The notes: generated by a model not told the origin, from the sequence alone. Shown: positions 47,425 through 57,445, counted from the stretch's first letter. The stretch is 64,000 bases of DNA from Aliiglaciecola sp041538045 (GCF_041538045.1 NZ_JBGOSE010000012.1:59751-123750), one strand, 5' to 3'. Translations and numbers: made by a program.

Positions 47425-48021
47425 TTAAAACTTAGGTAAGGATGAATTACCACTAAAGCCATAAGTATTAAACTTTAATGGAGCATTATTTGGTCCTACC
47501 GTTTTTCTAACAATACTCATATTAAAATCATCATTACTTGTAAGACTTTTCATTTTTATAAATGGCAAGGCTTTATCTTCTTCTGACATTTTATAACCAG
47601 AAAAGTACAAACTCGCCTGCTCAAATGTTTCATTATGCCGTTTCATTCTTCGCCGAATATGTTTATCTGGATTCCCAGCTTTTTGACGACGATTAAAGCT
47701 TTCAAATGAACCTACATCAGCCGGAACATCCGCAATATTTTTAATATGCAGGTAATCCGTTAAACGGCTTAACCATTTATGAATATTTAATCGTTCTAAA
47801 TCTGCTTTATTTACAGAAAACAAACGCAATTTATTACCTAAAAAGCCCGGTTTGTCGGTGTTCATTCTGTAGTTAGGAAAACTCACGGCAATAGGCACTT
47901 GCTTATTACTGTCTTGTATTTCAACTAAAGCTAAATGGACTTGCATCATTAGCTTAGACCACAAAAAATGAACACCAATATCGTCACTCGGTAAAATGGT
48001 GATATCGATATAGTGTTTCAT
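47425..48021 (-). CDS. cas6f: Cas6f (Csy4) crRNA-processing endoribonuclease
   Basis: This enzyme cleaves the pre-crRNA below the repeat hairpin and stays bound to the crRNA 3' end in the I-F Cascade. The catalytic His29 sits at the same number as in Pseudomonas Csy4. A basic helix, rich in Arg and Lys (about 108-128), fits the RNA major-groove-binding arginine helix. The serine in IKMKSLTSN may be the Ser148 equivalent. At 198 aa it is close to the family length (187). It is the last cas gene, 6 bp after csy3 and next to the leader. Confidence 0.95.
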   Translation of the reverse strand: MKHYIDITILPSDDIGVHFLWSKLMMQVHLALVEIQDSNKQVPIAVSFPNYRMNTDKPGFLGNKLRLFSVNKADLERLNIHKWLSRLTDYLHIKNIADVPADVGSFESFNRRQKAGNPDKHIRRRMKRHNETFEQASLYFSGYKMSEEDKALPFIKMKSLTSNDDFNMSIVRKTVGPNNAPLKFNTYGFSGNSSLPKF

Positions 48022-48027
48022 ATTAGT

Positions 48028-49011
48028 TTATTCCCCAAATACGCCACCACGTATTAACATCGCCATAATATAGTGTTGTTGTTCAATCGCTGGCTCTTTG
48101 CCTTTAATCATCCAAGCATCAAGTAAATTATAAAAGTCTGTTTTTTCTTTTGGTTGACGATACGCTGCACCACGGTTTGTTACTGAACCATAAGGTTCAA
48201 CTGCAATAGGACCTACTTCGTCAACAGATGGATGCCAAGTATCGATTGTGCGTAAGGCATTACCAATTTTTTGAGAATGCATTGCGGCCTGTCCATCAAG
48301 TTGATATAAAAATTTACTTTTATCGCCTTTCCCCCCACCCATCACTAATTCTTGCGATGGATACACAGCTTGGCCTTCGCCTAATTGGCTATAAGCTTCA
48401 ACTTTTATAAGTACATGATTATCGGTTATGCCCTGTTGAATAAATTGTGCAAGTTGTGTAATTTTTGCATCACTTGAAAATTCACGTAATGAATACTCTT
48501 GGCTATTAAATTCAATGGTTTCATTTGCCACTGTTACAACAACTTTTACGTTTTCAGCACCTACACGATTGCGCCATAAGAAACGAGCACTAGCAATATT
48601 AAAAGCATAACGTTTTGATAACTCTTCAAAACTTACATCAGTTTGATATTGCGTTATTTTTTTAGCCAGTTCAGCTTGATAATCAGGGTTATTACAAGTT
48701 GACGGAGTTACTAAATCGCTTAAGACCCGTAAGGTAAAAACAACTTTTAAGGTGTCTGTTTTATGCGTTAATGCAGCAATGTCAACTGTTTGTAAATTGG
48801 CTTTAGATACTTCTGCATCTAACTTTGTTGGATCATTTGCTGTTGCCGCTTTTAAACGATTTGAAATTGTACCACGTACTGCTTTTTCGCCCACTTGTAT
48901 TGGTTGCCATTCTTGCTGTTCCCAATTGCCTGCAAACATGAGTGCATCTGATGGTACTAACTTAGCTTCAAATGCTAATACTGATGGTGTTTTTAATTTA
49001 ATTTCGGCCAT
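48028..49011 (-). CDS. csy3: Cas7f (Csy3) backbone subunit
   Basis: The six-copy crRNA-binding backbone of the I-F surveillance complex. It starts MAEIKLKTPSVLAFEAKL, as typical for Csy3, and contains the conserved segment NRVGAENVKV and the C-terminal RPQ-like region AAYRQPKEKTDFYNLLD. At 327 aa it agrees with the family (about 340). It is encoded 51 bp after csy2 with an SD-like GGAG, the largest gap in the cas operon, perhaps to allow high expression of this most abundant subunit; that last point is inference. Confidence 0.94.
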   Translation of the reverse strand: MAEIKLKTPSVLAFEAKLVPSDALMFAGNWEQQEWQPIQVGEKAVRGTISNRLKAATANDPTKLDAEVSKANLQTVDIAALTHKTDTLKVVFTLRVLSDLVTPSTCNNPDYQAELAKKITQYQTDVSFEELSKRYAFNIASARFLWRNRVGAENVKVVVTVANETIEFNSQEYSLREFSSDAKITQLAQFIQQGITDNHVLIKVEAYSQLGEGQAVYPSQELVMGGGKGDKSKFLYQLDGQAAMHSQKIGNALRTIDTWHPSVDEVGPIAVEPYGSVTNRGAAYRQPKEKTDFYNLLDAWMIKGKEPAIEQQHYIMAMLIRGGVFGE

Positions 49012-49062
49012 TTTTATTACTCCATTGATAAAATATTTTTATTAATTTTTTATTAAACGTTT

Positions 49063-50076
49063 TTAAAAGTTCATTGCTTCATCATGATCAAAATTATCAG
49101 GTTCAATCACTTCATCTTCGAAAGGGGTTGTTTTAGCGACATACCAAGGATATTGATGTTCATAACGCCAGAATGTGTTTTCAATATGTTTTATGTTATG
49201 TACGCTTTTCCATTCACCTACGCTATAAGCACTTTCAGCAAAGACAGTAGGCACCGTTGAATCTCTTACATTGTTTACTTCGCCAGCTTCATAAATTGGA
49301 GAAATTGCACAATAGCCCGTATTAATTGGCACTAAATAGCCACTTTGAGGTTTTTTTACATAACGCCAATTGGCTTTTTGATTTGCGCTTTCAATAGCTT
49401 CGATTTCTTGCTCATCTTCACTTGTTATTTTTTCAGCTTTAAATTTAAGCTGGGCAAAATCACACCATGCATCAAATAAACAAGTGTTATCATCTATCGC
49501 TTTTTGCTGTTGAAAATGCTCAGCTAAATAATTACTACGATCAATTAAGGCAAAACCTGGCATTAATTTTCGTAATGTTTTTTGTTCTTCATTTAACGGG
49601 GTTAACTCAATACTTTCTATATGCGTAATTTGACCGCCTGCTAAACGTAACACTGGTACTTTTTGTTTTACATGTTCAATTAATTGTTCTGCGGTTTCTG
49701 TATCACCCGCAATCAAACCATTTACTTCAATCAACAAGGATACTTGCATATGCATGCGCCCTTCTTCGTTTGTTGAGGCAGCTTTTAACAGTTTTGTTTT
49801 CGCATCAAAGACATCCACACCTTTCAAGTAATTAGGGTTACGGGACAATGCAAAAACATAGTCGCCCCAACCTTTAGGTTGCCTTGCGTGTACCGTATTT
49901 TTATGACTAATTACGGCAACACCGCCTAAATTAACGGCTAACGTTTCAGGTAATTTACGTGATAATGCATGAGCAAAACCCAAAAAATTAGTGATGGCAG
50001 GAAAACCATAAGTTAAACCCGCAATGGCATTGGCATTTTGTACCGATACTTTTTTAAGTAATAAATATTGGCTCAT
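49063..50076 (-). CDS. csy2: Cas5f (Csy2) subunit
   Basis: Binds the 5' handle of the crRNA together with Cas8f. The N-terminal MSQYLLLKKVSVQNANAIAGLTYGFPA pattern (shown here only as the family start) is split by a Gly-rich turn typical of Cas5f/Csy2; the conserved FLGFAHAL and late CLFDAWCDFA segments are visible. It is 337 aa long, family about 327. It starts 2 bp after csy1 ends. Function assigned by position and motif order. Confidence 0.93.
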   Translation of the reverse strand: MSQYLLLKKVSVQNANAIAGLTYGFPAITNFLGFAHALSRKLPETLAVNLGGVAVISHKNTVHARQPKGWGDYVFALSRNPNYLKGVDVFDAKTKLLKAASTNEEGRMHMQVSLLIEVNGLIAGDTETAEQLIEHVKQKVPVLRLAGGQITHIESIELTPLNEEQKTLRKLMPGFALIDRSNYLAEHFQQQKAIDDNTCLFDAWCDFAQLKFKAEKITSEDEQEIEAIESANQKANWRYVKKPQSGYLVPINTGYCAISPIYEAGEVNNVRDSTVPTVFAESAYSVGEWKSVHNIKHIENTFWRYEHQYPWYVAKTTPFEDEVIEPDNFDHDEAMNF

Positions 50077-50078
50077 GG

Positions 50079-51434
50079 TTACGCCTCCGCTAATTTTGGT
50101 GTGTTGTGTTCAAAACGTTTTAACTGATGCAAACAAACTTTAGAAAAATAAGCATGTTCGATATCACCCAAGCGATATTTTTCATCATTTTTTAATTGTT
50201 TAATTAACCAACTGGCAAAATCAGCCGCTATCACAGCTTGCCAGTCAAGCTTTTCACGTTCACGCTGGAAGCTTTCTGTGGGGTTATAAACATCAAGCCA
50301 AAAAGCATGAGCGTGTTTTAGTTGGCAATGTGATTCACTTGCCCAACCTGCTGGTAATGATTGAATATTGGCCGCGTGAATCATTAGTTGATCGAGTATG
50401 GGTAAAATAAAGTGATAATCACGCTTGTAACGGACTTTAAAGTTATTGTCTTCAGGCTTTAATTTACTTAAAAAGGCTTTAAAGTCACGTAAGTAACCCG
50501 ATACTTTGTATGTCAGTTGCCGGTTAAATAAGCTGGTATTATTTATTGGTGGTTTAACCTGTGCTGTGAATGTAGGTGGTGCTGCATTTAATAAAAAGTT
50601 CTGACCATAACGCTCACTATTTAACTGTGAAATATTTTGTGGTTTTGAGCCGCCAAAGGTTTGTACGGCTGTATTTGGAAAACTGATATCCATTCTTTCA
50701 TCGTACTTATAAGTTCTGCGGGCATCACGAATAGATTTAGAATCACCAAAACGTGTCTCTGTGACTTTTTTATGTAAATTATGCGCCAGTGCCGATGAAA
50801 ATAGCGGGCATAATAAATGATACCTAAGGTCATTACTTTCCGACTTAATTGGAAAATAAAGCTGTTTACTTAAATTATGTGAGCTTAACTTTTCATCACC
50901 CAGCGCTAACTTAAAACCATCTACCCAAGTTTGGTATAATTCGGCATTATCAGTAAAAGTACTTAACGCTTGAGCATGGTTTTGTTGCAATTGCGCGATT
51001 AGGCTTTCACCATTTACCGTTATGTTTAGCAGCTTAGCTACATCTAATGCAGCTGCGTTACCTACAGCATCAATTGCTTTATTTGTTAAGCTTGCTGTAA
51101 CAAGGTATCGGTTATTTACCGTTTGAGTATCTGTATATGGCTGGCTTACTAAGATACTACTAGCTTTAGCATCACTATGAGTAAATTTTGCCGCATGGGT
51201 TGCTAAACTGATTTGCTTTGCTCGCCTAGCTGCATCAGTTAGCCACACCACAGGTTTATAATTTTCTTCAATAGGAGCCGATTTTTCTGCATATTCAGCT
51301 TTAGCGGTCGTTATTTCTATTTCGTTTTCACTTTTTTCTAACACTCTATTTAGTGCTTTTTGAAAAGGTTCCAACTTAGCTTGTTTGCGCTGCTCTATAT
51401 AATCAGCTAACGCTTGAGTTAATGTTGCTTCCAT
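50079..51434 (-). CDS. csy1: Cas8f (Csy1) large subunit
   Basis: The large subunit of the I-F surveillance complex, which recognises the PAM and crRNA 5' end. The conserved Csy1 segment FGGSKPQNISQLNSERYG lies in the middle (about residues 260-277), and the C-terminal helical bundle (about 300-451) follows. It is 451 aa long, family about 430. It begins 11 bp after cas2-3 and abuts csy2, with a short SD. Coils in the first 60 residues (KALNRVLEKSENE) are usual for the family. Confidence 0.94.
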   Translation of the reverse strand: MEATLTQALADYIEQRKQAKLEPFQKALNRVLEKSENEIEITTAKAEYAEKSAPIEENYKPVVWLTDAARRAKQISLATHAAKFTHSDAKASSILVSQPYTDTQTVNNRYLVTASLTNKAIDAVGNAAALDVAKLLNITVNGESLIAQLQQNHAQALSTFTDNAELYQTWVDGFKLALGDEKLSSHNLSKQLYFPIKSESNDLRYHLLCPLFSSALAHNLHKKVTETRFGDSKSIRDARRTYKYDERMDISFPNTAVQTFGGSKPQNISQLNSERYGQNFLLNAAPPTFTAQVKPPINNTSLFNRQLTYKVSGYLRDFKAFLSKLKPEDNNFKVRYKRDYHFILPILDQLMIHAANIQSLPAGWASESHCQLKHAHAFWLDVYNPTESFQREREKLDWQAVIAADFASWLIKQLKNDEKYRLGDIEHAYFSKVCLHQLKRFEHNTPKLAEA

Positions 51435-51445
51435 CGTTTTTCCTT

Positions 51446-54400
51446 TTACTTAATATCAAAAACACCTAGCTGTTCATGCCAGTGCCAATTTAATTCTTGA
51501 TCCTGCTCTTTACTCGGCTCCCTTAAACCAATCACACCAAAGGTTTCACTTACCTGTTGCAAGCTTTCATCTAATTTATCTGCAAAAATTTGGTAGGTTT
51601 CTTCAACGCTTAAGTTAAACCACCAATGATTCCCTTGGGCCAATTCAATCGTTTTATTTTCATCAATAAAGCGATTGCTTTGCGCCTTATACTCATGCGG
51701 ATAACGAGTATCGTCAATTTGACTCCACGTTAAAGTTTCGCCTTCTTCTAACCGTAAAATAAACTCTTCTTGAGCTTGAGATTTTCTAAATTCGGTTTGA
51801 CGAATAAATTCCGCACTCCAATCAATTGCAGAGTCTTCATTCCACCAAAGAGATGCAGGTTTATCTGAGTTGTAAAACAAATCTTTTTTCTCTTCCCCAA
51901 TAACATCCAATGTGACCCTTAATGATCTATGCTCTTGAATTGCAAACGACTTAATTGCATTAGCAGCTTCTTTTTTATGACTTTCTATCGGAGCTTTAGC
52001 AAAATCACCTTGGCTCATATGAGGTTCAACAATTCTTGGTATTGCTGAAATATTGTCTAATTCTGTTGTTAATAATTCATTCAAATCTTTACTGTTAAGT
52101 GGAAGCTCAGGGGATTCAAAACCTGGCTTACAGTAAGCCACTTTTTCACCTTTTAATGCGCGTATGTTTTGGTTAAGCACGACCAAATTTGCGGTCGTAG
52201 GTGGAGCTTGCCTATGCCGCTGTATACGCCCTGCTAACTGGATAATTGAACGTAGTGAGCTAGGCTCTGCAATTGCCCAGTCGTAATCATGGTCGCGCCC
52301 AACTTCCACTATAGATGTGCCTAATACAATAAACACATGATTGTCTGTCGATGTTTTATTAAGTCCGTCGGCTTTTAATGCGTTGGCAATTTCAGGTTGT
52401 TGCCAAAGCGCTTGTTCATCATAACGAGTTAAAGTTTTATCTAAGCGAGTTTCTTTATAAGAGCGTAACGCTAATGGAAACTGTGAATGATAAATACAAA
52501 AATGGAATTTATAGTTAGCTCTTGGTGACATAGCTAATAATATTTTAGCGACAGCAATCATTGAATTAATGTTAGCCATTCTAATCACACCAATCGATAC
52601 TTTTTTGCCGCTACTATGTGTTACATGGTGTTGGTCATGTAATTGATAAATTTGTTGATGAATGGTATCTGCCACATTTTGAAAAATCTGCTGATTCTTT
52701 TCAGCAACATTTGGCTCTGTTGAGCCACTATTATCGGACTCAGGTAACTCAATATTAACGATTTTGCCTTTACGTAAGACTTTACTGTTAGCCGTTAACT
52801 TTTTTAAACGTAACTCGACAAATCTATTATTTTTTTGTTTGAAGTCCTCTTTATTTTTTATTAATTCAACTTCACTTTTGTTTTCATCAAACCAAGCGCA
52901 AACAACACCTTGATTGTTATTATGTGGGAAGTTAGCTTGGTTATAATGTTTACGACCTGCTACGTAAGCGTCGTACAAAGCACTGATAAGTGCAGGAGGT
53001 AAGGTTGCCGATGATAATAAAACCCGAGAACCTAACATACCTGCCCAGTTAACTAATCGACATAGTGCAGGCAAGTCTTCTAAACCAAAATCATCGGGTT
53101 CATCTAAAATTAAGTCTGATGTTAGTAACCGCAACATGGGCGCAATTTGTTTACCACCTCGTTTACTTTCTGTAGCAGGCATTAAGTGGTCAATGGTACT
53201 AACCAAAATAGGCGCACTGATTAACTGCTCTAATTTAGGATTGCCTTTTAACCAATGCTTTAAACGACCGTCGTAAATTTGGCCTTCGTAACTGACATAT
53301 AATTGCTCAAAAAAATCTTGTGCTGATTCACTGCCATGATCAGGCTTGATTGATATTTCTTCATCTTTATTTAATTGGTGTAATAATTTAACGGCATTAG
53401 AGCCAATTAAAACCGCGAGTTCATCATCACCTAATTTAAGTAGATCTCGATAAGCATCACCCGTTTGTAACGTTAAAGTACGCAAACCTAAAGCAACGGA
53501 GAAACGACACCCTTCGCGTTCGTCTGCTAAGGCATACATAATTCGTGCATTGGCCATGGTTTTACCACACCCAGTTGATGCCATGTTAATACCAAAAAAA
53601 CCTTGTTTTTCACTGGCTTTAGCAAATTCTTTTGATGCTTTAAACGCTTTGTTTTGCCATTGATATTTAGGGTCTTTCGCACTTTGTGAAAAAAGCCTAT
53701 GTTGTGCTAATGCTGGTAATGTGTATTTTAAAGCCGGTAAGTTTTTAGCAAAAAGAAAAGCGTTATGAGCAACACCGATATTATGTTCATCTAATTTTTG
53801 TTTTAACTGATTCGTTTTTCTATCCGTATTGGCGTTAGCTTTATAGCTATCATCTCGCCATTTCATTTTTGAATCTTTTAACTCAAGAGATGAATAATAA
53901 TGATCCGCCAACATAAGCGACAATCTTGATAAATGGCTAACAAAACGCTGATTCAGCCAATCTGTTTTTTCAGATAATTTATGGTAACTCAATGCTCGCT
54001 TGGCTATTTCACTTGCTTTGTTTTGCCATGCTTTACTCAACAGTGGCGTGCCATGAGCAAAACGCCAATTGGCATTAATTACTGATGGCCCTATATCAGC
54101 TAAATTTTCTGCATTTTTTGAATTCCAATGACAGTCAAAACACTTTGTCAGCCAATGTTCAGCTTCATCTAACTTAACTGAGTTAACTTGTGGGTAAGGT
54201 AAACGATGGTGAGAAACAATTAACCATGCAACTAGCTTTCCAAACTGTGTATGATCACAAAACGAATTAAACGGGTTTTGATGTTTGCCGTTATCTTTAA
54301 ATAATATTTTGTGTATTTCAGTTTCAGCATGAGCCGCATTTGATTGCTGATTAATTTCTACCAGTTTTGTTAGCCACTCTTGATCAGTTGAACCTTTAGT

Positions 54401-54880
54401 AAAGGCTTCAAACAATCTTAACGAGACCCACTCGTGACGATATGGTTCAGATTTTGATTGCATAGAGCCGGCTAACTTTTGTTGAAATAAATCATTTGCT
54501 TTACCAAAGTCATGAAATAATCCGGCGAGGCTTGAGGCCAACATTATTGCTTCATTTAACTCCCAGCCGTTTTCCCATTCTTTATGAGCAAGATCTAACT
54601 TGGTATAATTAACCGCCACCACTCCCTCACAATTAAATTTAAACCTATTCCCTACAACCCATAGAAACTGGCTTCTTGAACGTGAACGTATCCAGTGGCA
54701 ACTGACAGCGGTACTTTTACTCGCAGTTTGACGAAGCATTTTTTTGACTGTTATTAGTCCGTCTTCAGTTATTAGCGTTTGCCAGGTGTTGTCGCCAATA
54801 CGATTGGCGAATGCATCTAGTACTCGCCTAGTTTTTTTAAGGGCGTTTTTTTCGCATTGGCTAACAAAAGTCACCATCAT
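51446..54880 (-). CDS. cas3: Cas2-Cas3 fusion nuclease-helicase (type I-F)
   Basis: A 1144-residue fusion specific to type I-F. A Cas2-like domain (1-90) is followed by an HD nuclease with His123-Asp124 in LFHDFGKAND. The SF2 helicase has Walker A MASTGCGKT (433-441), DEAD-like LDEPD (592-596) and motif VI-type QLAGRIQRHRQ. It degrades target DNA after Cascade recruitment and, with Cas1, makes the spacer-integration complex. It starts 2 bp after cas1. All catalytic motifs look intact. Confidence 0.96.
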   Translation of the reverse strand: MMVTFVSQCEKNALKKTRRVLDAFANRIGDNTWQTLITEDGLITVKKMLRQTASKSTAVSCHWIRSRSRSQFLWVVGNRFKFNCEGVVAVNYTKLDLAHKEWENGWELNEAIMLASSLAGLFHDFGKANDLFQQKLAGSMQSKSEPYRHEWVSLRLFEAFTKGSTDQEWLTKLVEINQQSNAAHAETEIHKILFKDNGKHQNPFNSFCDHTQFGKLVAWLIVSHHRLPYPQVNSVKLDEAEHWLTKCFDCHWNSKNAENLADIGPSVINANWRFAHGTPLLSKAWQNKASEIAKRALSYHKLSEKTDWLNQRFVSHLSRLSLMLADHYYSSLELKDSKMKWRDDSYKANANTDRKTNQLKQKLDEHNIGVAHNAFLFAKNLPALKYTLPALAQHRLFSQSAKDPKYQWQNKAFKASKEFAKASEKQGFFGINMASTGCGKTMANARIMYALADEREGCRFSVALGLRTLTLQTGDAYRDLLKLGDDELAVLIGSNAVKLLHQLNKDEEISIKPDHGSESAQDFFEQLYVSYEGQIYDGRLKHWLKGNPKLEQLISAPILVSTIDHLMPATESKRGGKQIAPMLRLLTSDLILDEPDDFGLEDLPALCRLVNWAGMLGSRVLLSSATLPPALISALYDAYVAGRKHYNQANFPHNNNQGVVCAWFDENKSEVELIKNKEDFKQKNNRFVELRLKKLTANSKVLRKGKIVNIELPESDNSGSTEPNVAEKNQQIFQNVADTIHQQIYQLHDQHHVTHSSGKKVSIGVIRMANINSMIAVAKILLAMSPRANYKFHFCIYHSQFPLALRSYKETRLDKTLTRYDEQALWQQPEIANALKADGLNKTSTDNHVFIVLGTSIVEVGRDHDYDWAIAEPSSLRSIIQLAGRIQRHRQAPPTTANLVVLNQNIRALKGEKVAYCKPGFESPELPLNSKDLNELLTTELDNISAIPRIVEPHMSQGDFAKAPIESHKKEAANAIKSFAIQEHRSLRVTLDVIGEEKKDLFYNSDKPASLWWNEDSAIDWSAEFIRQTEFRKSQAQEEFILRLEEGETLTWSQIDDTRYPHEYKAQSNRFIDENKTIELAQGNHWWFNLSVEETYQIFADKLDESLQQVSETFGVIGLREPSKEQDQELNWHWHEQLGVFDIK

Positions 54881-54882
54881 AT

Positions 54883-55878
54883 TTAGCTATTTCCTTCACC
54901 TTTTAGATTAGTATGACGATTCAGGTTTAGCGCAACGCTCTTAACTTGTTCGAACATAAAATCAAGAGCTTTATGGTCCGTAAATTTTTGTAATACTTGT
55001 TGGCGAAACTCTTGCTCTGTAGCGTTTTCTTTAGCACAAATAAAAGCCCATGGAAGAACTATTGCATCCTTTATCAAATCTGCAATATCAAAAACTAAAG
55101 CCCCCCGACGTGTTTTTCCATGCATCACCGCGAAGCCATGTGGAATGCCAAGAACCCATAATGTTACTGCCGCTAGGCCGTATGCTAAATAGTTACCATG
55201 GTTAAGAAAATCGTTTGCTTTGTCGGTATAATTTTTAGTTGAGCCTTGATGCTGGCGGCTGAAGCCTGAGGTGCCTGTATTATTGGCAGCAAACTTGTAT
55301 AACACTTTGGTGAGTTGCGCTTCTGTTAGCAATAATTCTGACGATTTATTGGCTTGGCCTGTGCGTTGTTGGAAAGTTTGTAATGCACTTTGAATTTTAC
55401 CATCAGATACATTAAAGCCCTCGACTTTAAGTTCCTTGTCTTTATTCCATACGTCAGTTAAATATTCGATTCGAGCTGTTTGAAAATGTTTTGCTGCCTT
55501 TAAACGCTTTTCGTCGTCAAACCAAAAACTCATCCAGCCTTGAATATATTCAGTTGGGCGATATTCACTTTGTGGAGACATCCATTCTATTTCATTTGCC
55601 ATATAAAGTGGCGTTCCGCCTCCACCTGCAAAACCCACTAAAACGCCAGATTGAGCTAACATACGCATAGCGGCTTGAGTGACAGAGGTTCCGTTTCCCA
55701 GTAACAAAACGGTGGTATTCGCAATAGGAATATTAAAATACTGATTTTCTTTATTACTCTCAGTTAAATACAACACTCGCCCGTCTTTTTGCATCACTCG
55801 ACAGTATTCTAAATAATACATATTTGCACGTTTACTATGCAATATCGTTTTCAAATCTGATGGAGAAAAGTCTCTCAT
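54883..55878 (-). CDS. cas1: Cas1 (type I-F) integrase
   Basis: The spacer-integrating nuclease of CRISPR adaptation. Metal-binding residues appear intact: Glu186 in LLLTEAQLTK, His253 in VMHGKTRRGA, and Asp264/Asp267 in LVFDIADLIKD. The 331-aa length and start MRDFSPSDLKTILHSKR are typical of I-F Cas1. It is the first gene of the cas operon; an SD (AAAGGAA) precedes the ATG. The intact Cas1 and Cas2-3 fit with the long, nearly uniform array and argue for an active system. Confidence 0.96.
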   Translation of the reverse strand: MRDFSPSDLKTILHSKRANMYYLEYCRVMQKDGRVLYLTESNKENQYFNIPIANTTVLLLGNGTSVTQAAMRMLAQSGVLVGFAGGGGTPLYMANEIEWMSPQSEYRPTEYIQGWMSFWFDDEKRLKAAKHFQTARIEYLTDVWNKDKELKVEGFNVSDGKIQSALQTFQQRTGQANKSSELLLTEAQLTKVLYKFAANNTGTSGFSRQHQGSTKNYTDKANDFLNHGNYLAYGLAAVTLWVLGIPHGFAVMHGKTRRGALVFDIADLIKDAIVLPWAFICAKENATEQEFRQQVLQKFTDHKALDFMFEQVKSVALNLNRHTNLKGEGNS

Positions 55879-55920
55879 TGAATGTTCCTTTTCTGAAAAG
55901 AACGAAAGGTTCTAATTGGC

Positions 55921-55953
55921 TGCATATTGTATTGAGTACTTAAATTCGACAAG
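55921..55953 (-). promoter_or_regulatory. possible cas operon promoter
   Basis: On the minus strand upstream of cas1 a TTGTCG (-35-like) is followed after about 15 bp by TACAAT (-10-like), about 50 bp before the cas1 ATG. The spacer is shorter than the ideal 17 bp, so this is only a candidate. A symmetrical GAAC...GTTC-type sequence lies between it and the start. Confidence 0.35.
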
Positions 55954-56000
55954 CTTTGTGCTGCCGTGATTTGTGCAAGTAAATTTCTTCATCCTCTTCC

Positions 56001-56246
56001 CTACTTACAATTCAATTCATTACATTGTTTGTTTGGGGCTTTATATCGTTTTAATTTGCATTGCAGTTTTTCAAGTTGATGTAAGTTGTCGGCAAAAACA
56101 CTTGTGGAGCCTAACTCTTCACTTAACACTATATGGGCTTTCACTAATTTAACTAATTTGGTGAAGTCTGCATCTTTTCCTGCCTTTTCAATAATTGTGT
56201 TTTCTTGGCTTATTTCTAACGTTATGTGTAGAAGGTTGGCATCCAT
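56001..56246 (-). CDS. small helical hypothetical protein upstream of cas1
   Basis: An 81-residue frame, ATG preceded by GAGA at a suitable distance. The sequence looks like a soluble helical protein (LVKLVKAHIVLSEELGS, LHQLEKLQCKLKRYK) with four Cys, mostly at the C-terminus. It lies 122 bp upstream of cas1 on the same strand and could share its transcript or be an unrelated cassette. No family is recognised; it may not be real. Confidence 0.4.
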   Translation of the reverse strand: MDANLLHITLEISQENTIIEKAGKDADFTKLVKLVKAHIVLSEELGSTSVFADNLHQLEKLQCKLKRYKAPNKQCNELNCK

Positions 56247-56249
56247 AAT

Positions 56250-56800
56250 TATTTCTCATTTTTTTATTTTTGTTATCTAGAAAAACGTATTTAAATGCTT
56301 GAATAGTCAATTACTTGTGAGTCACCTTTGTGCTCTATTAAAGGTATTCGAGAGGCGTTTCTTTTTAGTGAAATGAGTGAGTATCGAGCTGTAGTTATAT
56401 GTGAAGTGTTTGGTTTTACGCATTTCAACGCATAGGGGCTGCGTCCAAAGGCGGAACAATGTTGAAGAACCAAATAGTGTTGCTTGATGTTGCGTTTTCA
56501 TACTGCGTCTCTACTACTAAAATGCGACTGGATTCGCCCTTTGTCAGCACCAATTTCCATTAAACTGGTGATCCACGGTTCACACCAACTTTTTGCCGAT
56601 TCAACAATATTATAGAAGCCTTTATTGTCTAATCTTTTGTATAAGTGCAACGAGGTTTGAAAATCTCCCACCTTTCGATAGAAAATTATGCATATCAGAT
56701 TCATTACTACTCACTTTTTTGCATAATCACCTGCACTTTTTACCTTATTCTTTGCATAGGTTTGTTAAGCTAAGCCAAATTATTAAACTGACTTGAATCA
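56250..56800. other. 550-bp region without a supported gene
   Basis: Two short minus-strand frames (60 aa at 56291-56473 and 68 aa at 56498-56704) are present. Neither shows a recognisable motif, and neither clearly has its own SD, so they are not called genes. The last 50 bp hold the promoter region of the cyclophilin gene. Confidence 0.5.
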
Positions 56801-57445
56801 ATGACTCACCAAATTAAATCTCTTTTTTCGTATTTTCTAACCTTCACCATTTGCATCTTTTTGCTGGGCGCTTGCGCGACTTCTCAAAAGGCTAAGCTTC
56901 CCGTTGCGGTGTTAACCACTGAATATGGTGTCATTCAGATTGAGTTGGATGTAATTAATGCCCCTGTGAGTGCCAATAACTTTATCGCGTATATAAAAAG
57001 CGGCGACTTTAAAACTCTGACTTTTTATCGCACCGTTGACCACCATAACGATAATCACCCACTAAAAATTTCGGTTTTACAGGGAGGAATCAATGCGGCC
57101 TTAGATGACCCATTCGATGCTCCGTTACCGCCTATCCAACATGAATCAACAGCTCAGAGCAATCTCCTTCACAAAAGAGGTGCAGTGTCTTTTGCTCGTG
57201 GTGATTTGGGCTCTGCTCAATCGGAGTTTTTTATCTCTATTAAAGATAACCCGCATTTAGATGCGGGCGGATTGCGCCATCCAGACAAACAAGGTTTTGC
57301 GGTATTTGGTAGAGTGATTGCGGGCATGGAAGTTGTCGATAAAATCGCTGCACTGCCTGCTAAGAGAAATCACGATAATCCCTATGTAAAAGGGCAATTG
57401 TTAACTGAGCAAGTTCCAATTCTCAAAATTACCTTAAAAAACTGA
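56801..57445 (+). CDS. cyclophilin-type peptidyl-prolyl isomerase lipoprotein
   Basis: A periplasmic lipoprotein (lipobox LLGAC, Cys25) with a cyclophilin domain (about 35-210). Family landmarks are the start VLTTEYGVIQIELDVINAP, RTVDHHNDNHP replacing the usual FHR region, KRGAVSFARGD, and AQSEFFISI with the Gln/Phe pair, followed by GFAVFGRVIAGMEVVDKI. It catalyses prolyl cis-trans isomerisation during folding of exported proteins. The cyclosporin-binding Trp is absent, as in most bacterial members. It is monocistronic. Confidence 0.88.
   Translation: MTHQIKSLFSYFLTFTICIFLLGACATSQKAKLPVAVLTTEYGVIQIELDVINAPVSANNFIAYIKSGDFKTLTFYRTVDHHNDNHPLKISVLQGGINAALDDPFDAPLPPIQHESTAQSNLLHKRGAVSFARGDLGSAQSEFFISIKDNPHLDAGGLRHPDKQGFAVFGRVIAGMEVVDKIAALPAKRNHDNPYVKGQLLTEQVPILKITLKN

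Noticed and set aside
43006..55878. Tn7-like CRISPR-associated transposon (type I-F3)
   Set aside because: The locus keeps cas1 and cas2-3 and separate csy1 and csy2 genes, and has no tnsABC or tniQ; it is a canonical I-F defence system.
56291..56704. Two short minus-strand frames (60 and 68 aa) between cas1 and the cyclophilin gene
   Set aside because: No recognisable motif, weak start signals and low-complexity surroundings; evidence is too thin to call genes.
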